64,000 nucleotides of DNA from Vibrio maerlii (GCF_003415655.1 NZ_QRHC01000006.1:305154-369153); one strand, 5' to 3'; shown: positions 1 through 9,514, counted from the stretch's first letter. Made by a program: numbers and translations. Notes: generated from the sequence alone by a model not told the origin.

Positions 1-1
1 T

Positions 2-340
2 GTTGAGGAGCCTTATGAGCTTTCTAAAGTACTCATCGAACATAGTCGCGAAGATAACTGTATCTTGGTCGATTGTCTTACCCTGTGGTTAAGTAACTGT
101 TTGTTCGGGCAAGACCTCAAACAATGGCAGGAAATCAAGACTGAGTTTCTTCAAACATTAGAAACTCTGCCTGGGCAGGTACTTATGGTCAGCAACGAAG
201 TCGGTTGTGGGGTCGTTCCCATGGGGGAGGTTAGTCGTCGTTTTGTCGATGAGGCTGGGTGGTTACACCAAGCAATCGCCGCTCAAGTGGAAAAAGTGAC
301 CCTTGTTACTGCCGGTTTACCTATGAAGCTCAAGGGCTAA
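2..340 (+). CDS. cobU: Adenosylcobinamide kinase/guanylyltransferase, C-terminal part
   Basis: This is the 3' part of a gene whose start lies before the window; the frame is open from base 2 to the stop at 338-340, giving 112 residues. CobU phosphorylates adenosylcobinamide and transfers GMP to it during assembly of the nucleotide loop of cobalamin. Visible family signatures are LVDCLTLWLSN, VSNEVGCGVVP and the tail RRFVDEAGWLHQ followed by VTLVTAGLP, as in CobU/CobP proteins. It lies 60 bp upstream of cobQ on the same strand, so it is probably in one operon with cobQ and the phosphatase gene. The N-terminal P-loop is outside the window and cannot be checked. Confidence 0.93.
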   Translation, partial: VEEPYELSKVLIEHSREDNCILVDCLTLWLSNCLFGQDLKQWQEIKTEFLQTLETLPGQVLMVSNEVGCGVVPMGEVSRRFVDEAGWLHQAIAAQVEKVTLVTAGLPMKLKG

Positions 341-400
341 CCCGCCACTAATCAAACCCACGTCCAATATCAGCTCAACAGAAAATTTATCGGAGAAACA

Positions 401-1894
401 ATGCAAACCACTTCTCAAGCTTTGATGGTTCAAGGAACGACATCGGACGCAGGAAAAAGTGTCCTAGTTGCTGGCCTGTGTCGTGTCCTTGCTCGTAAAG
501 GCCTCAAAGTTGCCCCTTTTAAACCTCAGAATATGGCGTTAAACAGTGCGGTGACTGCCGATGGTGGTGAAATTGGTCGTGCCCAAGCTGTACAGGCATA
601 CGCTTGTGGTGTTGAGCCCACCACGGACATGAATCCTGTTCTCATTAAGCCAAATACGGATATCGGGGCGCAAATCATAGTGCATGGAAAAGCACTGAAA
701 GATATGGATGCTCAGGGCTATCATGACTTTAAGCCGAAAATGTTGCCGTATGTGATGGAGTCTTTTGAACGACTTCAGCAAGAGTACCAATCTGTGATGA
801 TTGAAGGAGCGGGCAGCCCGGCGGAAATCAATCTCAGAGAAAATGATATTGCCAACATGGGGTTTGCTGAAGAAGCGGATATCCCTGTCATCATCATTGC
901 TGACATTGATCGAGGCGGTGTATTTGCTCACCTTTATGGAACCTTAGAGCTTCTTAGCCAATCAGAGCAGGATCGTGTCGTAGGCTTTGTGATCAACCGC
1001 TTCCGTGGTGATATTAAACTACTTGAAAGCGGTTTAGATTGGTTAGAGGACAAAACAGGGAAACCTGTTGTAGGTGTCCTCCCATATCTTCATGGCCTCA
1101 TGTTGGAGGCAGAAGATGCAATCAACAGCAGCCAGTTAATCTCTTCAATGGAAGATAAAAATGAGCAGCAACTTAAGGTTGTTGTGCCTGTATTAACCCG
1201 AATCAGCAACCATACAGATTTTGACCCTCTAAGAATGCATCCTAATGTCGATCTGGTTTTTGTAGGAAAAGACCAAGCTCTACCGCCAGCGGATTTGATC
1301 ATCTTACCGGGTTCGAAAAGTGTCCGCAGTGACCTTGCGTATTTACGAGAGCAGGGTTGGGATAAACAGATTGAACGCCACATTCGTTTTGGTGGGAAAG
1401 TGATGGGGATCTGTGGTGGCTATCAAATGCTTGGTGAGTTGATTACTGATCCATTAGGCATAGAAGGTGAAGCTGGCGAAAGTCAGGGTTTAGGTTACTT
1501 GCCATTAACCACAGAGCTGAAATCCAACAAGCAGCTAAAACAGAGTAAGGGTACCTTACAACTACCGAATCAAAACGAGGTGGAAGTGTTTGGTTACGAG
1601 ATCCATGCTGGTGTGACTATGGGTGTTCAATCTAATGCTCCTGTTCAACTAGATAGTGGGGCAGATGGCTCGATGGGTATTGACAATCAAGTGTTTGGTA
1701 CCTACCTGCATGGTATTTTTGAATCTCCCGACGCATGTAGCAGTATTCTTCGTTGGGCTGGATTGCAAGACGCCCAAGGCGTTGATTTTGATGCAATACG
1801 AGAGCAAGGGATTAATCGTGTAGCCGACGCCATTGAAGAACATCTTGACCTAACCAAACTCTGGCCAGAGTTGAAACAGTTCCATAATGGCTAA
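401..1894 (+). CDS. cobQ: Cobyric acid synthase (glutamine-hydrolysing)
   Basis: CobQ/CbiP amidates four carboxyl side chains of adenosylcobyrinic a,c-diamide, using glutamine and ATP. The 497-residue length is normal for the family. The N-terminal half is a dethiobiotin-synthetase-like ATPase with the P-loop GTTSDAGKS near residue 13. The C-terminal half is a class I glutamine amidotransferase with nucleophile Cys338 in GICGGYQ and His437 in GTYLHG. The ATG has an upstream GGAGAAAC ribosome binding site. It is flanked by cobU and a CobC-like phosphatase on the same strand, consistent with cobalamin synthesis or salvage. No cobalamin riboswitch would be expected here because the operon start is upstream of the window. 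Confidence 0.96.
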   Translation: MQTTSQALMVQGTTSDAGKSVLVAGLCRVLARKGLKVAPFKPQNMALNSAVTADGGEIGRAQAVQAYACGVEPTTDMNPVLIKPNTDIGAQIIVHGKALKDMDAQGYHDFKPKMLPYVMESFERLQQEYQSVMIEGAGSPAEINLRENDIANMGFAEEADIPVIIIADIDRGGVFAHLYGTLELLSQSEQDRVVGFVINRFRGDIKLLESGLDWLEDKTGKPVVGVLPYLHGLMLEAEDAINSSQLISSMEDKNEQQLKVVVPVLTRISNHTDFDPLRMHPNVDLVFVGKDQALPPADLIILPGSKSVRSDLAYLREQGWDKQIERHIRFGGKVMGICGGYQMLGELITDPLGIEGEAGESQGLGYLPLTTELKSNKQLKQSKGTLQLPNQNEVEVFGYEIHAGVTMGVQSNAPVQLDSGADGSMGIDNQVFGTYLHGIFESPDACSSILRWAGLQDAQGVDFDAIREQGINRVADAIEEHLDLTKLWPELKQFHNG

Positions 1895-1921
1895 GCGATA
1901 TAACGGGTAAACGTTTTAATT

Positions 1922-2530
1922 ATGACAACCACAACCATTACTTTGTTAAGACATGGCCTACCAGATGGCGAAAGCTGTTTTCGTGGGCATACCGATTTTG
2001 CGCTCACCAATACTGGCCTTGAACAAATGTCGCGAGCGGTTTCTGATTTGAATGAGGTTGATATCGTCGTTTGCTCTCCATTGCAGCGCTGTGCTCAGTT
2101 CGCTCGCCATTTTTCTGCCGATAGAGTCATTCCCTATGTTGAAAATAAAGGCCTTATAGAGCTCAATTTTGGCGATTGGGACGGTCAAGAGAAACAGCAA
2201 GTGTGGAAAGAAAACCAACAGCTTGTAACTGATTTTTGGAATGACCCGTGGGGCACGACACCACCAGAGGCTGAGCCCCTAGTTGATTTCGATGCGCGAG
2301 TATTGCTTTGTTGGGAACTGTTGCTGACTCAGTACCAAGGAAAGCACGTTCTTGCAGTGACTCATGCGGGAGTAATCAAACAGGTGATGCGCCATGTTTT
2401 AGACATGCCGCGCGATGCTAAATACCTACAGCGTTTGAGCATTCCATATGCTGCTTTAATAACAATTAAGGTGTTTCGTGATCAAGATGGAACACTATGG
2501 CCTGAAGTGATTTGGCCAAAACAATACTAA
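1922..2530 (+). CDS. cobC: Histidine phosphatase family, probable alpha-ribazole phosphatase
   Basis: This 202-residue protein belongs to the phosphoglycerate-mutase-like histidine phosphatases. The catalytic RHG motif is at residues 10-12 (LLRHG), followed by FRGHTDFALTNTG, the arginine/proline segment CSPLQRC, the ELNFGDWDG motif and the second catalytic histidine in VTHAGVIK. The close match of ELNFGDWDG and its position 27 bp after cobQ point to CobC, which removes the 5'-phosphate from alpha-ribazole phosphate in the last steps of cobalamin synthesis. Other histidine phosphatases share the fold, so the substrate rests mainly on gene context. There is no signal peptide, consistent with a cytoplasmic enzyme. 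Confidence 0.85.
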   Translation: MTTTTITLLRHGLPDGESCFRGHTDFALTNTGLEQMSRAVSDLNEVDIVVCSPLQRCAQFARHFSADRVIPYVENKGLIELNFGDWDGQEKQQVWKENQQLVTDFWNDPWGTTPPEAEPLVDFDARVLLCWELLLTQYQGKHVLAVTHAGVIKQVMRHVLDMPRDAKYLQRLSIPYAALITIKVFRDQDGTLWPEVIWPKQY

Positions 2531-2584
2531 GCTAGTATTAATTAGGGTCAACAGAACCTAACGAAAGACAAGGATAATTCATTG

Positions 2585-4114
2585 ATGTATAAGTCACGCC
2601 GCGTACCTGCTGCTCTCTTATCTTTACTCGTTTTGGCAGGATGTAGCTCCCTACCTGAACAAATGGAACACACAACAGTTGCTCAAGAATACGTTTCTGA
2701 TAGCCGCTTATCTGAACTAGTCAACACGCAAAAACCGCAGGTGTATGCACAAAACAAAAGTGCGGTGTTGATACAAGAAAAAGGTTGGGATGCACTTGCT
2801 CAGCGACTCGCATTGATTGATGCTGCAGAGCAGTCGATTGATATTCAGTACTACATCTGGAATTCTGATAAATCAGGTGCTTACATGGTAAGCCGCCTAG
2901 TCGCCGCTGCTGACCGAGGCGTTAAAGTTAGATTACTCCTTGATGATATCAATCTTAATGAGCGGGAAGACCTACTCATTGCCTTAGATTCTCATCCTAA
3001 TATCCGTATTCGTATCTATAACCCCATCCCAACACGGAGTGGAGTCGCGAAGTGGCTCAATGTACTGGGTGACTTTTCACGCTTGAACCGAAGAATGCAC
3101 AATAAATCGTTTACCGTTGATGGGGTCTTCTCTGTGGTTGGTGGACGTAATATTGGTGATGAATATTTCGACCTCTCAGAGGAGATTAACTTCCGTGACC
3201 GCGATGCACTAATCACGGGAGAAGTAGTTTCAGACATTCAATTAAGCTATCTAGATTACTGGGACAGCAGCTGGTCTTATCCTGTAGAACTGTTAGGCAG
3301 TGAAGCGGCATCATTGAGTGAGTATGCAAGCATCTCTGTACCTGAATATTTAAACTACCCACCACTACCGGTAGGCGAAGTGCAATCACTGAAGTACTTG
3401 AAGCGTGAGCTTTCAAATATGGAGCTGGTAGATGCCTTGTATGTGTCAGATCACCCTGTCCCCGAAGATACAAAGAACGTTGATGAGCCAAAGGCGACGG
3501 CAATTTTGTTGGGTGAGCTAGCAAGCAAAGCGAATGAAGAGATCATTCTTGAGTCTGCTTATATGGTCCTTGATGATACTCAGCTCGATTTTATTCAAGG
3601 ACGAGTGGGTGAGGGCGTAGAGATGAAGGCTCTTACTAACTCAATGGCGTCGAATGACTTGGTAACAAACCATTCGGGTTATGCAGGGCGACGTCAGGAT
3701 ATGCTTGAGCACGGGATTCAGTTGTTTGAGCTTAAACCCGAAACCAGATTGTGTAATCGCTCGACTCGAGACGACGCTAAATGCGCACCAACCTTGCCAT
3801 ATGGTTTGCATGCCAAGTCAGCGGTTTTTGACCAAAGATATGTTGCGATTGGGTCGTTTAACTTTAATTTGCGTTCAACCTATCTAAATACCGAATCTAT
3901 TTTGGTGTTTGAGAGTGAAGAAATCGCTGATCAACTTGTTGATGTGTTCGAAGAAGCGATGGAAGATGACAATAGTTGGCGTTTAGAGCTAGAAGATGGC
4001 ACCGTCTATTGGCACTCTCAGGATGAAACCTGGGATAGCGAGCCTGAGGTAGGGCGTTGGGAGCAACTGCAATCTCGCTTGCTTCAATTTCTGCCTATCG
4101 AGAAATATCTTTAA
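2585..4114 (+). CDS. Phospholipase D-family lipoprotein (cardiolipin synthase-like)
   Basis: This is a 509-residue member of the phospholipase D superfamily with two HxKxxxxD motifs: HNKSFTVDG beginning at His172 and HAKSAVFDQ at His409, each followed by a GG/GS element (GGRNIGDEY, GSFNFNLRS). The N-terminus is a lipoprotein signal with lipobox LAGC, so the mature protein is probably membrane anchored and faces the periplasm. The family includes ClsC/YmdC, which makes cardiolipin from phosphatidylethanolamine and phosphatidylglycerol, so a lipid transferase role is the best guess. I chose ATG 2585 over the TTG one codon upstream because AAGGATAATTC lies just before it. The gene is monocistronic and ends in a clear terminator. 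Confidence 0.85.
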   Translation: MYKSRRVPAALLSLLVLAGCSSLPEQMEHTTVAQEYVSDSRLSELVNTQKPQVYAQNKSAVLIQEKGWDALAQRLALIDAAEQSIDIQYYIWNSDKSGAYMVSRLVAAADRGVKVRLLLDDINLNEREDLLIALDSHPNIRIRIYNPIPTRSGVAKWLNVLGDFSRLNRRMHNKSFTVDGVFSVVGGRNIGDEYFDLSEEINFRDRDALITGEVVSDIQLSYLDYWDSSWSYPVELLGSEAASLSEYASISVPEYLNYPPLPVGEVQSLKYLKRELSNMELVDALYVSDHPVPEDTKNVDEPKATAILLGELASKANEEIILESAYMVLDDTQLDFIQGRVGEGVEMKALTNSMASNDLVTNHSGYAGRRQDMLEHGIQLFELKPETRLCNRSTRDDAKCAPTLPYGLHAKSAVFDQRYVAIGSFNFNLRSTYLNTESILVFESEEIADQLVDVFEEAMEDDNSWRLELEDGTVYWHSQDETWDSEPEVGRWEQLQSRLLQFLPIEKYL

Positions 4115-4137
4115 GATTTGAGTGTAGTTTACCCTAA

Positions 4138-4171
4138 CCAAGCCCAATTAATACTTGGGCTTGGTGTTTTT
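4138..4171 (+). terminator. Rho-independent terminator after the PLD lipoprotein gene
   Basis: A perfect 10-bp stem (CCAAGCCCAA / TTGGGCTTGG) with a 7-nt loop is followed by TGTTTTT, 23 bp after the stop codon. Confidence 0.85.
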
Positions 4172-4223
4172 AGGACTTGCTGTTGCTTGGAATAGTGCAT
4201 TGAAATGATGGCGATCAAATTGC

Positions 4224-4280
4224 TTGAGGAATTTTGCGAGTAAGATATGATTCGCAATTTCGTAATGATAATTAATATCA
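4224..4280 (+). promoter_or_regulatory. Promoter with a Fur-box-like operator for the MATE exporter
   Basis: TTGAGG at 4224-4229 and TATGAT at 4246-4251 with a 16-bp spacer form a plausible sigma-70 promoter. Immediately downstream, 4266-4280 reads TGATAAT-T-AATATCA, which matches the 7-1-7 Fur consensus TGATAATNATTATCA at 13 of 14 defined positions. The operator would overlap the transcription start region. The match was made by eye; no scan of the rest of the genome was possible. Confidence 0.6.
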
Positions 4281-4337
4281 CTACAATTTCTCCCGACTAC
4301 TCAGGCACCTGCTGCCAGTACATTGATACAAACAAAA

Positions 4338-5648
4338 ATGAACCTGACTCATAAAGACTATTTCAAAATCGCATTTCCTTTTATTGTTTCTACGGTAACT
4401 CAGCCATTGCTCGGTGCGGTTGATACTGCGGTTATTGGTAAGCTCGGTGTCGCTGAACTTATAGGCGGTGTAGCAATTGGTACGGTGATCATGAACACCT
4501 TGTACTGGTTGTTTGGCTTTTTCCGCGTGAGTACCACGGGTCAAAGTGCCATTGCACTGGGTAAGAACGATCGTAATGAAATGGCACGCAGCTTATTTCA
4601 ACCTGCTATCTTGGCAATGAGTGTCGGTCTGGTATTTATTCTCTTACAATCATTGATATGGCAAGGAGCACTGTTCATCATCGAACCTGAAGATGTGGTA
4701 GGCAGTAATGCGAAAATCTACTTTGATATCATGATTTTCGGTGCACCGTTTGTACTGCTGAACTATACCTTAATTGGCTGGTTGATGGGGCAGGCGAAAG
4801 CGAAAGAGACGTTATACACTCAGGTGTTTGGTAATGTTCTTAATATTGTATTAGATGTCATTTTTGTGCTGTACCTCGACCTTGGAATTGCTGGTGTTGC
4901 ATACGCGACCTTAATTGCACAAATTTCAACATTTGTGATTGGTGCGCTGCTGGTGGTCAGAACCTGTCATTTCTCGCTAACTGATTACTTATCTGAGGCT
5001 AAGATGAGCAACAGTGATCTGAAAGTGATTGTCTCTTCTAATATGGACCTTTTGCTGCGTACTGTTTGTCTATTGACTTTCTTTAATATGATGGCTCGTG
5101 TTGGTTCACAATTAGGCTCTGATGTACTGGCTGCTAACGCGATTCTGATGCAAGTGACCTTTATCGTGAGCTACATGTTTGATGGTGTTGCCAACGCTTC
5201 CAGTGTGTTTGCGGGTAAAGCGGTCGGCCAAAAGAATCCTACGCTGTTAAACAATGTTCTAAGACTGACGACCATTTGGACCACTGGCTTTGTTGTTGTT
5301 TTGACGATTCTAACTGTGTTGTTTAAATCTCAAATTGTGTTGGTGTTCACTGCGCTTCCAGAGTTATTGGCAATTTATCATGATATGTCGATATGGCTAT
5401 TGGTGTTCCCATTAGTGTCTGGCTACGGCTTAACCTTCTACGGTATCTTTACTGGCACAGGAACCACACGTCCAGTTCGTAATTCAACAGCCTGTACCCT
5501 GGCTCTGTTTTTGATCACCTTATTTATTGCTGTTCCAATATTCGGTAATCACGGTCTGTGGCTGGGCTTTACTTTGTTCTATGTTGGGCGATTCGTCTTC
5601 TTGTTCCCATTCATTGGGCAAGTAAAGCAAAAGTGCGTTGAAGCATAA
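4338..5648 (+). CDS. MATE-family efflux transporter (DinF-like), possibly iron regulated
   Basis: This 436-residue polytopic membrane protein has the two-bundle, twelve-helix arrangement of MATE exporters and a DinF-type N-terminus (IAFPFIVSTVTQPLLGAVDTA, shortened here to its key part FIVSTVTQPLLGAVDTA). MATE proteins export organic cations, drugs or secondary metabolites with H+ or Na+ antiport. I used ATG 4338 (MNLTHKDYFK) because the only upstream alternative is a TTG five codons earlier, and family members begin near this point. A strong Fur-box match sits upstream, which suggests expression under iron limitation and hence a possible siderophore or metabolite export role; that is inference. 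The methyltransferase gene follows after 34 bp and may be co-transcribed. Confidence 0.88.
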   Translation: MNLTHKDYFKIAFPFIVSTVTQPLLGAVDTAVIGKLGVAELIGGVAIGTVIMNTLYWLFGFFRVSTTGQSAIALGKNDRNEMARSLFQPAILAMSVGLVFILLQSLIWQGALFIIEPEDVVGSNAKIYFDIMIFGAPFVLLNYTLIGWLMGQAKAKETLYTQVFGNVLNIVLDVIFVLYLDLGIAGVAYATLIAQISTFVIGALLVVRTCHFSLTDYLSEAKMSNSDLKVIVSSNMDLLLRTVCLLTFFNMMARVGSQLGSDVLAANAILMQVTFIVSYMFDGVANASSVFAGKAVGQKNPTLLNNVLRLTTIWTTGFVVVLTILTVLFKSQIVLVFTALPELLAIYHDMSIWLLVFPLVSGYGLTFYGIFTGTGTTRPVRNSTACTLALFLITLFIAVPIFGNHGLWLGFTLFYVGRFVFLFPFIGQVKQKCVEA

Positions 5649-5682
5649 TCACTAGGTAAATCAAAGGTAAGGGGATACAAGG

Positions 5683-6285
5683 ATGACACCCTCTGAGATA
5701 GGCAAGGCTTACGATCAAATTACGCACCTTTGGTCCAGTGGCAATTTTAATATGAACAACGGAATCGCTGCACACAATAAAGCGCTCGAGTTTGTCCAAA
5801 ATGGAACACGTGCTTTAGATATTGGCTGTGGTTGCACAGGGCGCTTTATAGATTTACTAAGAGCTCAAGGCTTTCTGCCTACTGGTTTAGACGTGTCGTT
5901 CAAAAAGCTTGAGCTTGCGAAGCAACGGCACCCAAATGTTGACTTTGTTCATTCAGATATCTGTAGCTACCCGCTATCCACTCAATATGATTTCATTACA
6001 GCTTGGGACAGTATTTGGCATATCCCCTTAAAGCAGCAAAAATCGGTGATCACGAAGATTGTTGAATCATTGAATCCAGGAGGAGTATTTATTTTCTCTT
6101 TTGGTGGGACGGATGAGCCTGGGGAGCACATTGATGACTTCATGGGGGTTAATGTGTATTACTCTTCACTAGGAACAAACGGTTTTGTCCAATTGTTAAT
6201 CTCTCTCGGCTGCCAAATTAAACATCTTGAGTACGATCAACATCCTGAACTACACACTTATCTCATCGTTCAAAAAAGCGAGTAG
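5683..6285 (+). CDS. Class I SAM-dependent methyltransferase
   Basis: This 200-residue protein has the Rossmann-type methyltransferase fold. Motif I is LDIGCGCTGRFIDLL near residues 45-60, the acidic end of beta-2 is in TGLDVSFKK, and HSDICSYPL with ITAWDSIWHIPL gives motifs II/III. It resembles small-molecule methyltransferases of the Methyltransf_11/25 groups; the substrate cannot be told from the sequence. A ribosome binding site AAGGGGATACAAGG precedes the ATG. It lies between a Fur-box MATE exporter and a Zur-box-like importer operon, so a link to metallophore or metal-stress metabolism is conceivable but unproven. Confidence 0.85.
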   Translation: MTPSEIGKAYDQITHLWSSGNFNMNNGIAAHNKALEFVQNGTRALDIGCGCTGRFIDLLRAQGFLPTGLDVSFKKLELAKQRHPNVDFVHSDICSYPLSTQYDFITAWDSIWHIPLKQQKSVITKIVESLNPGGVFIFSFGGTDEPGEHIDDFMGVNVYYSSLGTNGFVQLLISLGCQIKHLEYDQHPELHTYLIVQKSE

Positions 6286-6359
6286 TGTACGTCTTATCTG
6301 ATATAACTAAATCGATTTATTGATACAGTACAATTAACGTTGAATAGCCATGTTTGCCT

Positions 6360-6390
6360 ATGTTAACATTCGTAATGTTATAACATAACA
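6360..6390 (+). promoter_or_regulatory. Zur-box-like palindrome upstream of the ABC importer operon
   Basis: Positions 6376-6390 read TGTTATA-A-CATAACA, matching the core of the gammaproteobacterial Zur consensus TGTTATANTATAACA at 13 of 14 defined positions, with a perfect 6-3-6 inverted repeat. Two further palindromes interleave with it: ATGTTAACAT at 6360-6369, and AACATT-CGT-AATGTT at 6365-6379. The start codon of the first importer gene is only 12 bp downstream. A zinc-responsive operator is the best reading, but no binding data are available. Confidence 0.6.
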
Positions 6391-6401
6391 AGCTAGCTAT
6401 T

Positions 6402-7169
6402 GTGACTGAACTACCTCTTCTTACCGTTAATCAACTGTCTCTCCAAGACCATAAACGCACTTTATTCAGCGATATTAACTTTGATCTTTATGCCGGTGAA
6501 GTTATCGCCGTTATGGGGCCATCTGGCATTGGTAAATCTATGCTTTCCAAAGCTGTCGCAGGTTTTCTCCCTGAAGACATTAGCTCTGATGGTTCTATCT
6601 TATTGAATGGAATAGAAGTAAGCGGTTTAGAAATGTTGCGTCGTGAGTCTGAGCAGCGCCCTGCAGTTATCTTTCAAGATGCATTGAAGGCACTGAATCC
6701 ACTCGCAACAGTCGGTCAGCAACTCGCTCTAGCTCGCACCAAGACAAAGACTCGATTAGACTCAAAGAGTCGATCAGAAGTCACTTCACTATTAAGCCAA
6801 CTGGGTTTCTCGGAGCCAGAGTCTATTCTTAAGCTTAACCCAAGTCAGTTATCTGGTGGCCAGCGTCAACGTATCTGTATCGCTATCGCTTTGTTGGGGG
6901 ATGCAAATGTTCTTATTGCCGATGAGCCCACCAGCGCACTTGATCCAATCACAGAACAAGAAATCTTATCTATTTTTAGAGAAAGTATTCATTCTCGTAT
7001 GATTGGCGGCCTATTAATTACTCATGATCTGCCTGCAGCGATGGCTTGTGACAAGATCTTAGTGATTGCCGATAACCAAATGGTTGCGTACGGCTCTCCT
7101 GTGGAAGCCATCAAACAGAGCGATCATCCTTTCTGCCAACAAATGCTCGAGCTGCTGGGAGAATTTTGA
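6402..7169 (+). CDS. Nickel/peptide-type ABC importer, ATPase subunit 1
   Basis: This 255-residue ABC ATPase is of the OppD/DppD/NikD group. Walker A is GPSGIGKS near residue 39, the Q-loop is IFQDALKALNP, the ABC signature is LSGGQRQR, Walker B is VLIADEPTSALD, and the H-loop is LLITHD. The FQDALKALNP segment is typical of nickel and peptide importers. Start is GTG 6402, directly after the palindromic operator. The next gene starts inside its stop codon (ATGA), so translation is coupled and the operon order is ATPase-ATPase-binding lipoprotein-fused permease. Substrate is unknown; the upstream Zur-like box argues for a zinc complex or metallophore rather than ordinary peptides. Confidence 0.9.
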   Translation: MTELPLLTVNQLSLQDHKRTLFSDINFDLYAGEVIAVMGPSGIGKSMLSKAVAGFLPEDISSDGSILLNGIEVSGLEMLRRESEQRPAVIFQDALKALNPLATVGQQLALARTKTKTRLDSKSRSEVTSLLSQLGFSEPESILKLNPSQLSGGQRQRICIAIALLGDANVLIADEPTSALDPITEQEILSIFRESIHSRMIGGLLITHDLPAAMACDKILVIADNQMVAYGSPVEAIKQSDHPFCQQMLELLGEF

Positions 7170-7966
7170 TGCATAAACATGACCATTTAAACTCAGCCCA
7201 AGTGCATTTTAACAACGTAAGCGTGGAGTATTTCTCAAGACCACGTTGGCTTGGCGGCAAGGCATTTAAAGCGATCGATCAACTGAGCCTCAATGTCGAG
7301 ACGCAAAACCTTGCAATTGTTGGCCCATCGGGTGCGGGCAAGTCGACACTTATTGAGCTGTTATTCGGGCTACGTCAACCGACGTCAGGGGAGGTCTACA
7401 TCTGTGGTGAAGCGCTTTCGACGTCGACAGTGAAACAACGTCAGCACTTGTGTAAACACATCCAGCTTATCCCTCAAGAGCCACAAGCAACCCTGAATCC
7501 TTACTATACGGTAAAGCAGATCTTGCTAGAGCCATTGAATAATCTTGGCCTAACAACTAACCAAGAGCACAAGATTGTTCAAGCGCTTGAAGAGGTGGGG
7601 TTAGACAAGAAGTTATTGGATGTGAAGCCAACCAGCTTGTCTGTGGGGCAAGCCCAGCGTGTTGCTATTGCTCGTGCCATCGTTGTCGAGCCCTGCGTGC
7701 TGGTGGCGGATGAGCCAACCAGTAGCTTGGACCCAATTAGCCGCAAGCAAGTTCTGGATTTATTGTCACGACTACAGAAACAACACCAGATGCGCCTCAT
7801 CTTGGTGACTCATGATTTATCTGCTGCTAATGCTTTGTGTGATGAGGTGATGGTACTTGATAAGGGGCAAGTCGCAGAGTACGACTCTGTCGACAAGATT
7901 ATGTCTGCCCCTGCTCATCCAACAAGTCGCGCATTACTCGATGCACACTTGATATCCGTGAACTAA
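7169..7966 (+). CDS. Nickel/peptide-type ABC importer, ATPase subunit 2
   Basis: This 265-residue ATPase is of the OppF/DppF/NikE group, paired with the preceding one. Walker A is GPSGAGKST, the Q-loop is LIPQEPQATLNP, the signature is LSVGQAQR (one residue off the usual LSGGQ), Walker B is VLVADEPTSSLD, and the H-loop is LVTHD. The start ATG 7169 overlaps the TGA of the upstream gene; a TTG one codon earlier is less likely. The N-terminus begins MHKHDH, a small histidine-rich patch that is unusual for this family and could touch metal, though this is speculative. Confidence 0.9.
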   Translation: MHKHDHLNSAQVHFNNVSVEYFSRPRWLGGKAFKAIDQLSLNVETQNLAIVGPSGAGKSTLIELLFGLRQPTSGEVYICGEALSTSTVKQRQHLCKHIQLIPQEPQATLNPYYTVKQILLEPLNNLGLTTNQEHKIVQALEEVGLDKKLLDVKPTSLSVGQAQRVAIARAIVVEPCVLVADEPTSSLDPISRKQVLDLLSRLQKQHQMRLILVTHDLSAANALCDEVMVLDKGQVAEYDSVDKIMSAPAHPTSRALLDAHLISVN

Positions 7967-8005
7967 TTTTATTTTAAACTAACGACCCTAAGAGATTTTA
8001 TTATC

Positions 8006-9514
8006 ATGCGTTTTAGCCCTCTTAAGATTGCACTTTCTCTCGCTGTTGCACTTCCATTGACTGGCTGTTTTGATTCTGAGCCAAAAACATCAGCAGCCCC
8101 GGTTGCTGAACAAGCAGCGAAATCTGAGATTCGCCTTGCAATGATGCAACCGCCACGTACAGGTCTATCTCCACTATCAGACGATGCATTCAAGCTATCT
8201 CGCTGGAGTACTGCAGAAACATTAATCAACTTAAGTCCAGAATCTGTGGCAGAGCCGATGCTTGCAACGAAGTGGGAGCAAGTTGATGACTTAACTTGGC
8301 AATTTACTATTCGTCCAGATGTGAAGTTTCATGACGGCTCAGATCTTACTGTAGAAACAGTGGTTAACTCGATTGACCGTGCACAGAATGCAGCACCAAA
8401 GCCACGTATTCTTGATGGTATCGAGTGGCAAGTAAAAGCATTAAACGAAAGCACAGTTGAGATCAAAACATCATTTGCAGATCCACTTTTACCGAGCCGT
8501 TTATCAAGCCCTCAGCTAGCGATTCTCGCGAAAAGTGCATACCTAGAAGACGGGAGAGTGGTTCCAACTCGTGCAGGTACAGGTCCATTCGTTCTTACTG
8601 AGATCAACGGTACAACCAGCGCCAAGCTAGAGCGCTTTGATGGTTACTGGGGTGAGAAAGCACAAGTAGAAACCGTGATTGCGGAATACGTACCAAACGG
8701 TATGGCTCGTGCAGCGGCACTCCGTACTGGTGAGGCTGATGTTGTCGAAGCGGTGCCAGTCTCACAAATTGCGATGATTGACCAAGAGCTTCTTACTGAA
8801 GTGGCTATGCCACGAACCAATACGCTTTACCTAAACAACACATCAGATGTGTTTAGCAATATTGAAATGCGTAAAGTGGCGGCGGCAGCGGTTGACCGTG
8901 AGCAAATCGTTAAAATGGTTTACGAAAACCACGCTGATATTGCACAAGGCCTGCTTGGTCCAGCACTCGCGTGGGCTCAACCATTACGTACTGCAATGCC
9001 GACCTTAGAAGAAGGCCTTAAAGCAAACGGTGAAAAGATCACTATCGGTACTTTTACTGACCGTGCGGAATTACCAGAAGTAGCGGCACTTCTAAAACAG
9101 CAACTGGAAGCTGCTGGATTCACCGTTGAACTCGATATTCGCGAATATGCTCAAATCGAAAATGACGCATTGGCGGGTAAGTTTGATGCGTTCATTCTAT
9201 CTCGTGCTACAGTACTCGATTCAGGCGACCCGGTTGCGTACATGCAAAGTGATTTCAGCTGTGATGGTTCATTTAACTTGGGTCTATTCTGTGCTGAAGA
9301 GGTGGATAACGCACTGGATCACGCTGATCTTCAACCACTAGGTCCACAGCGTAATGAAGCAATCATTGCGGCAGAGAGCAAGATTCTTAACCAATACGCA
9401 GCGATTCCATTACTGCATGAGCGTGTAATTCAGGGTGAAACTAAGTCAGTAAGCAAGGTAGAACGTGACCCACGTGAACGTCGCCTAGTGACTCAATTTA
9501 CAGAGGTGAAGTAA
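8006..9514 (+). CDS. Solute-binding lipoprotein of the nickel/peptide ABC importer
   Basis: This 502-residue protein belongs to the SBP_bac_5 family (DppA/OppA/NikA). It has a lipoprotein signal with lipobox LTGC around residue 21, so it is probably tethered to the inner membrane facing the periplasm. Family landmarks include KWEQVDDLTWQFTIRPDVKF, GTGPFVLTEI, LERFDGYWG and AVDREQIVKMV. Its length is close to NikA and DppA. The gene lies 39 bp after the second ATPase and 5 bp before the fused permease, completing a four-gene importer. The ligand cannot be read from sequence; given the Zur-like operator, a zinc-chelate or metallophore is a testable candidate. Confidence 0.9.
   Translation: MRFSPLKIALSLAVALPLTGCFDSEPKTSAAPVAEQAAKSEIRLAMMQPPRTGLSPLSDDAFKLSRWSTAETLINLSPESVAEPMLATKWEQVDDLTWQFTIRPDVKFHDGSDLTVETVVNSIDRAQNAAPKPRILDGIEWQVKALNESTVEIKTSFADPLLPSRLSSPQLAILAKSAYLEDGRVVPTRAGTGPFVLTEINGTTSAKLERFDGYWGEKAQVETVIAEYVPNGMARAAALRTGEADVVEAVPVSQIAMIDQELLTEVAMPRTNTLYLNNTSDVFSNIEMRKVAAAAVDREQIVKMVYENHADIAQGLLGPALAWAQPLRTAMPTLEEGLKANGEKITIGTFTDRAELPEVAALLKQQLEAAGFTVELDIREYAQIENDALAGKFDAFILSRATVLDSGDPVAYMQSDFSCDGSFNLGLFCAEEVDNALDHADLQPLGPQRNEAIIAAESKILNQYAAIPLLHERVIQGETKSVSKVERDPRERRLVTQFTEVK

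Noticed and set aside
4281..4544. 87-codon minus-strand frame over the MATE start
   Set aside because: It is antisense to the start of the MATE gene and conflicts with the promoter/Fur-box reading.
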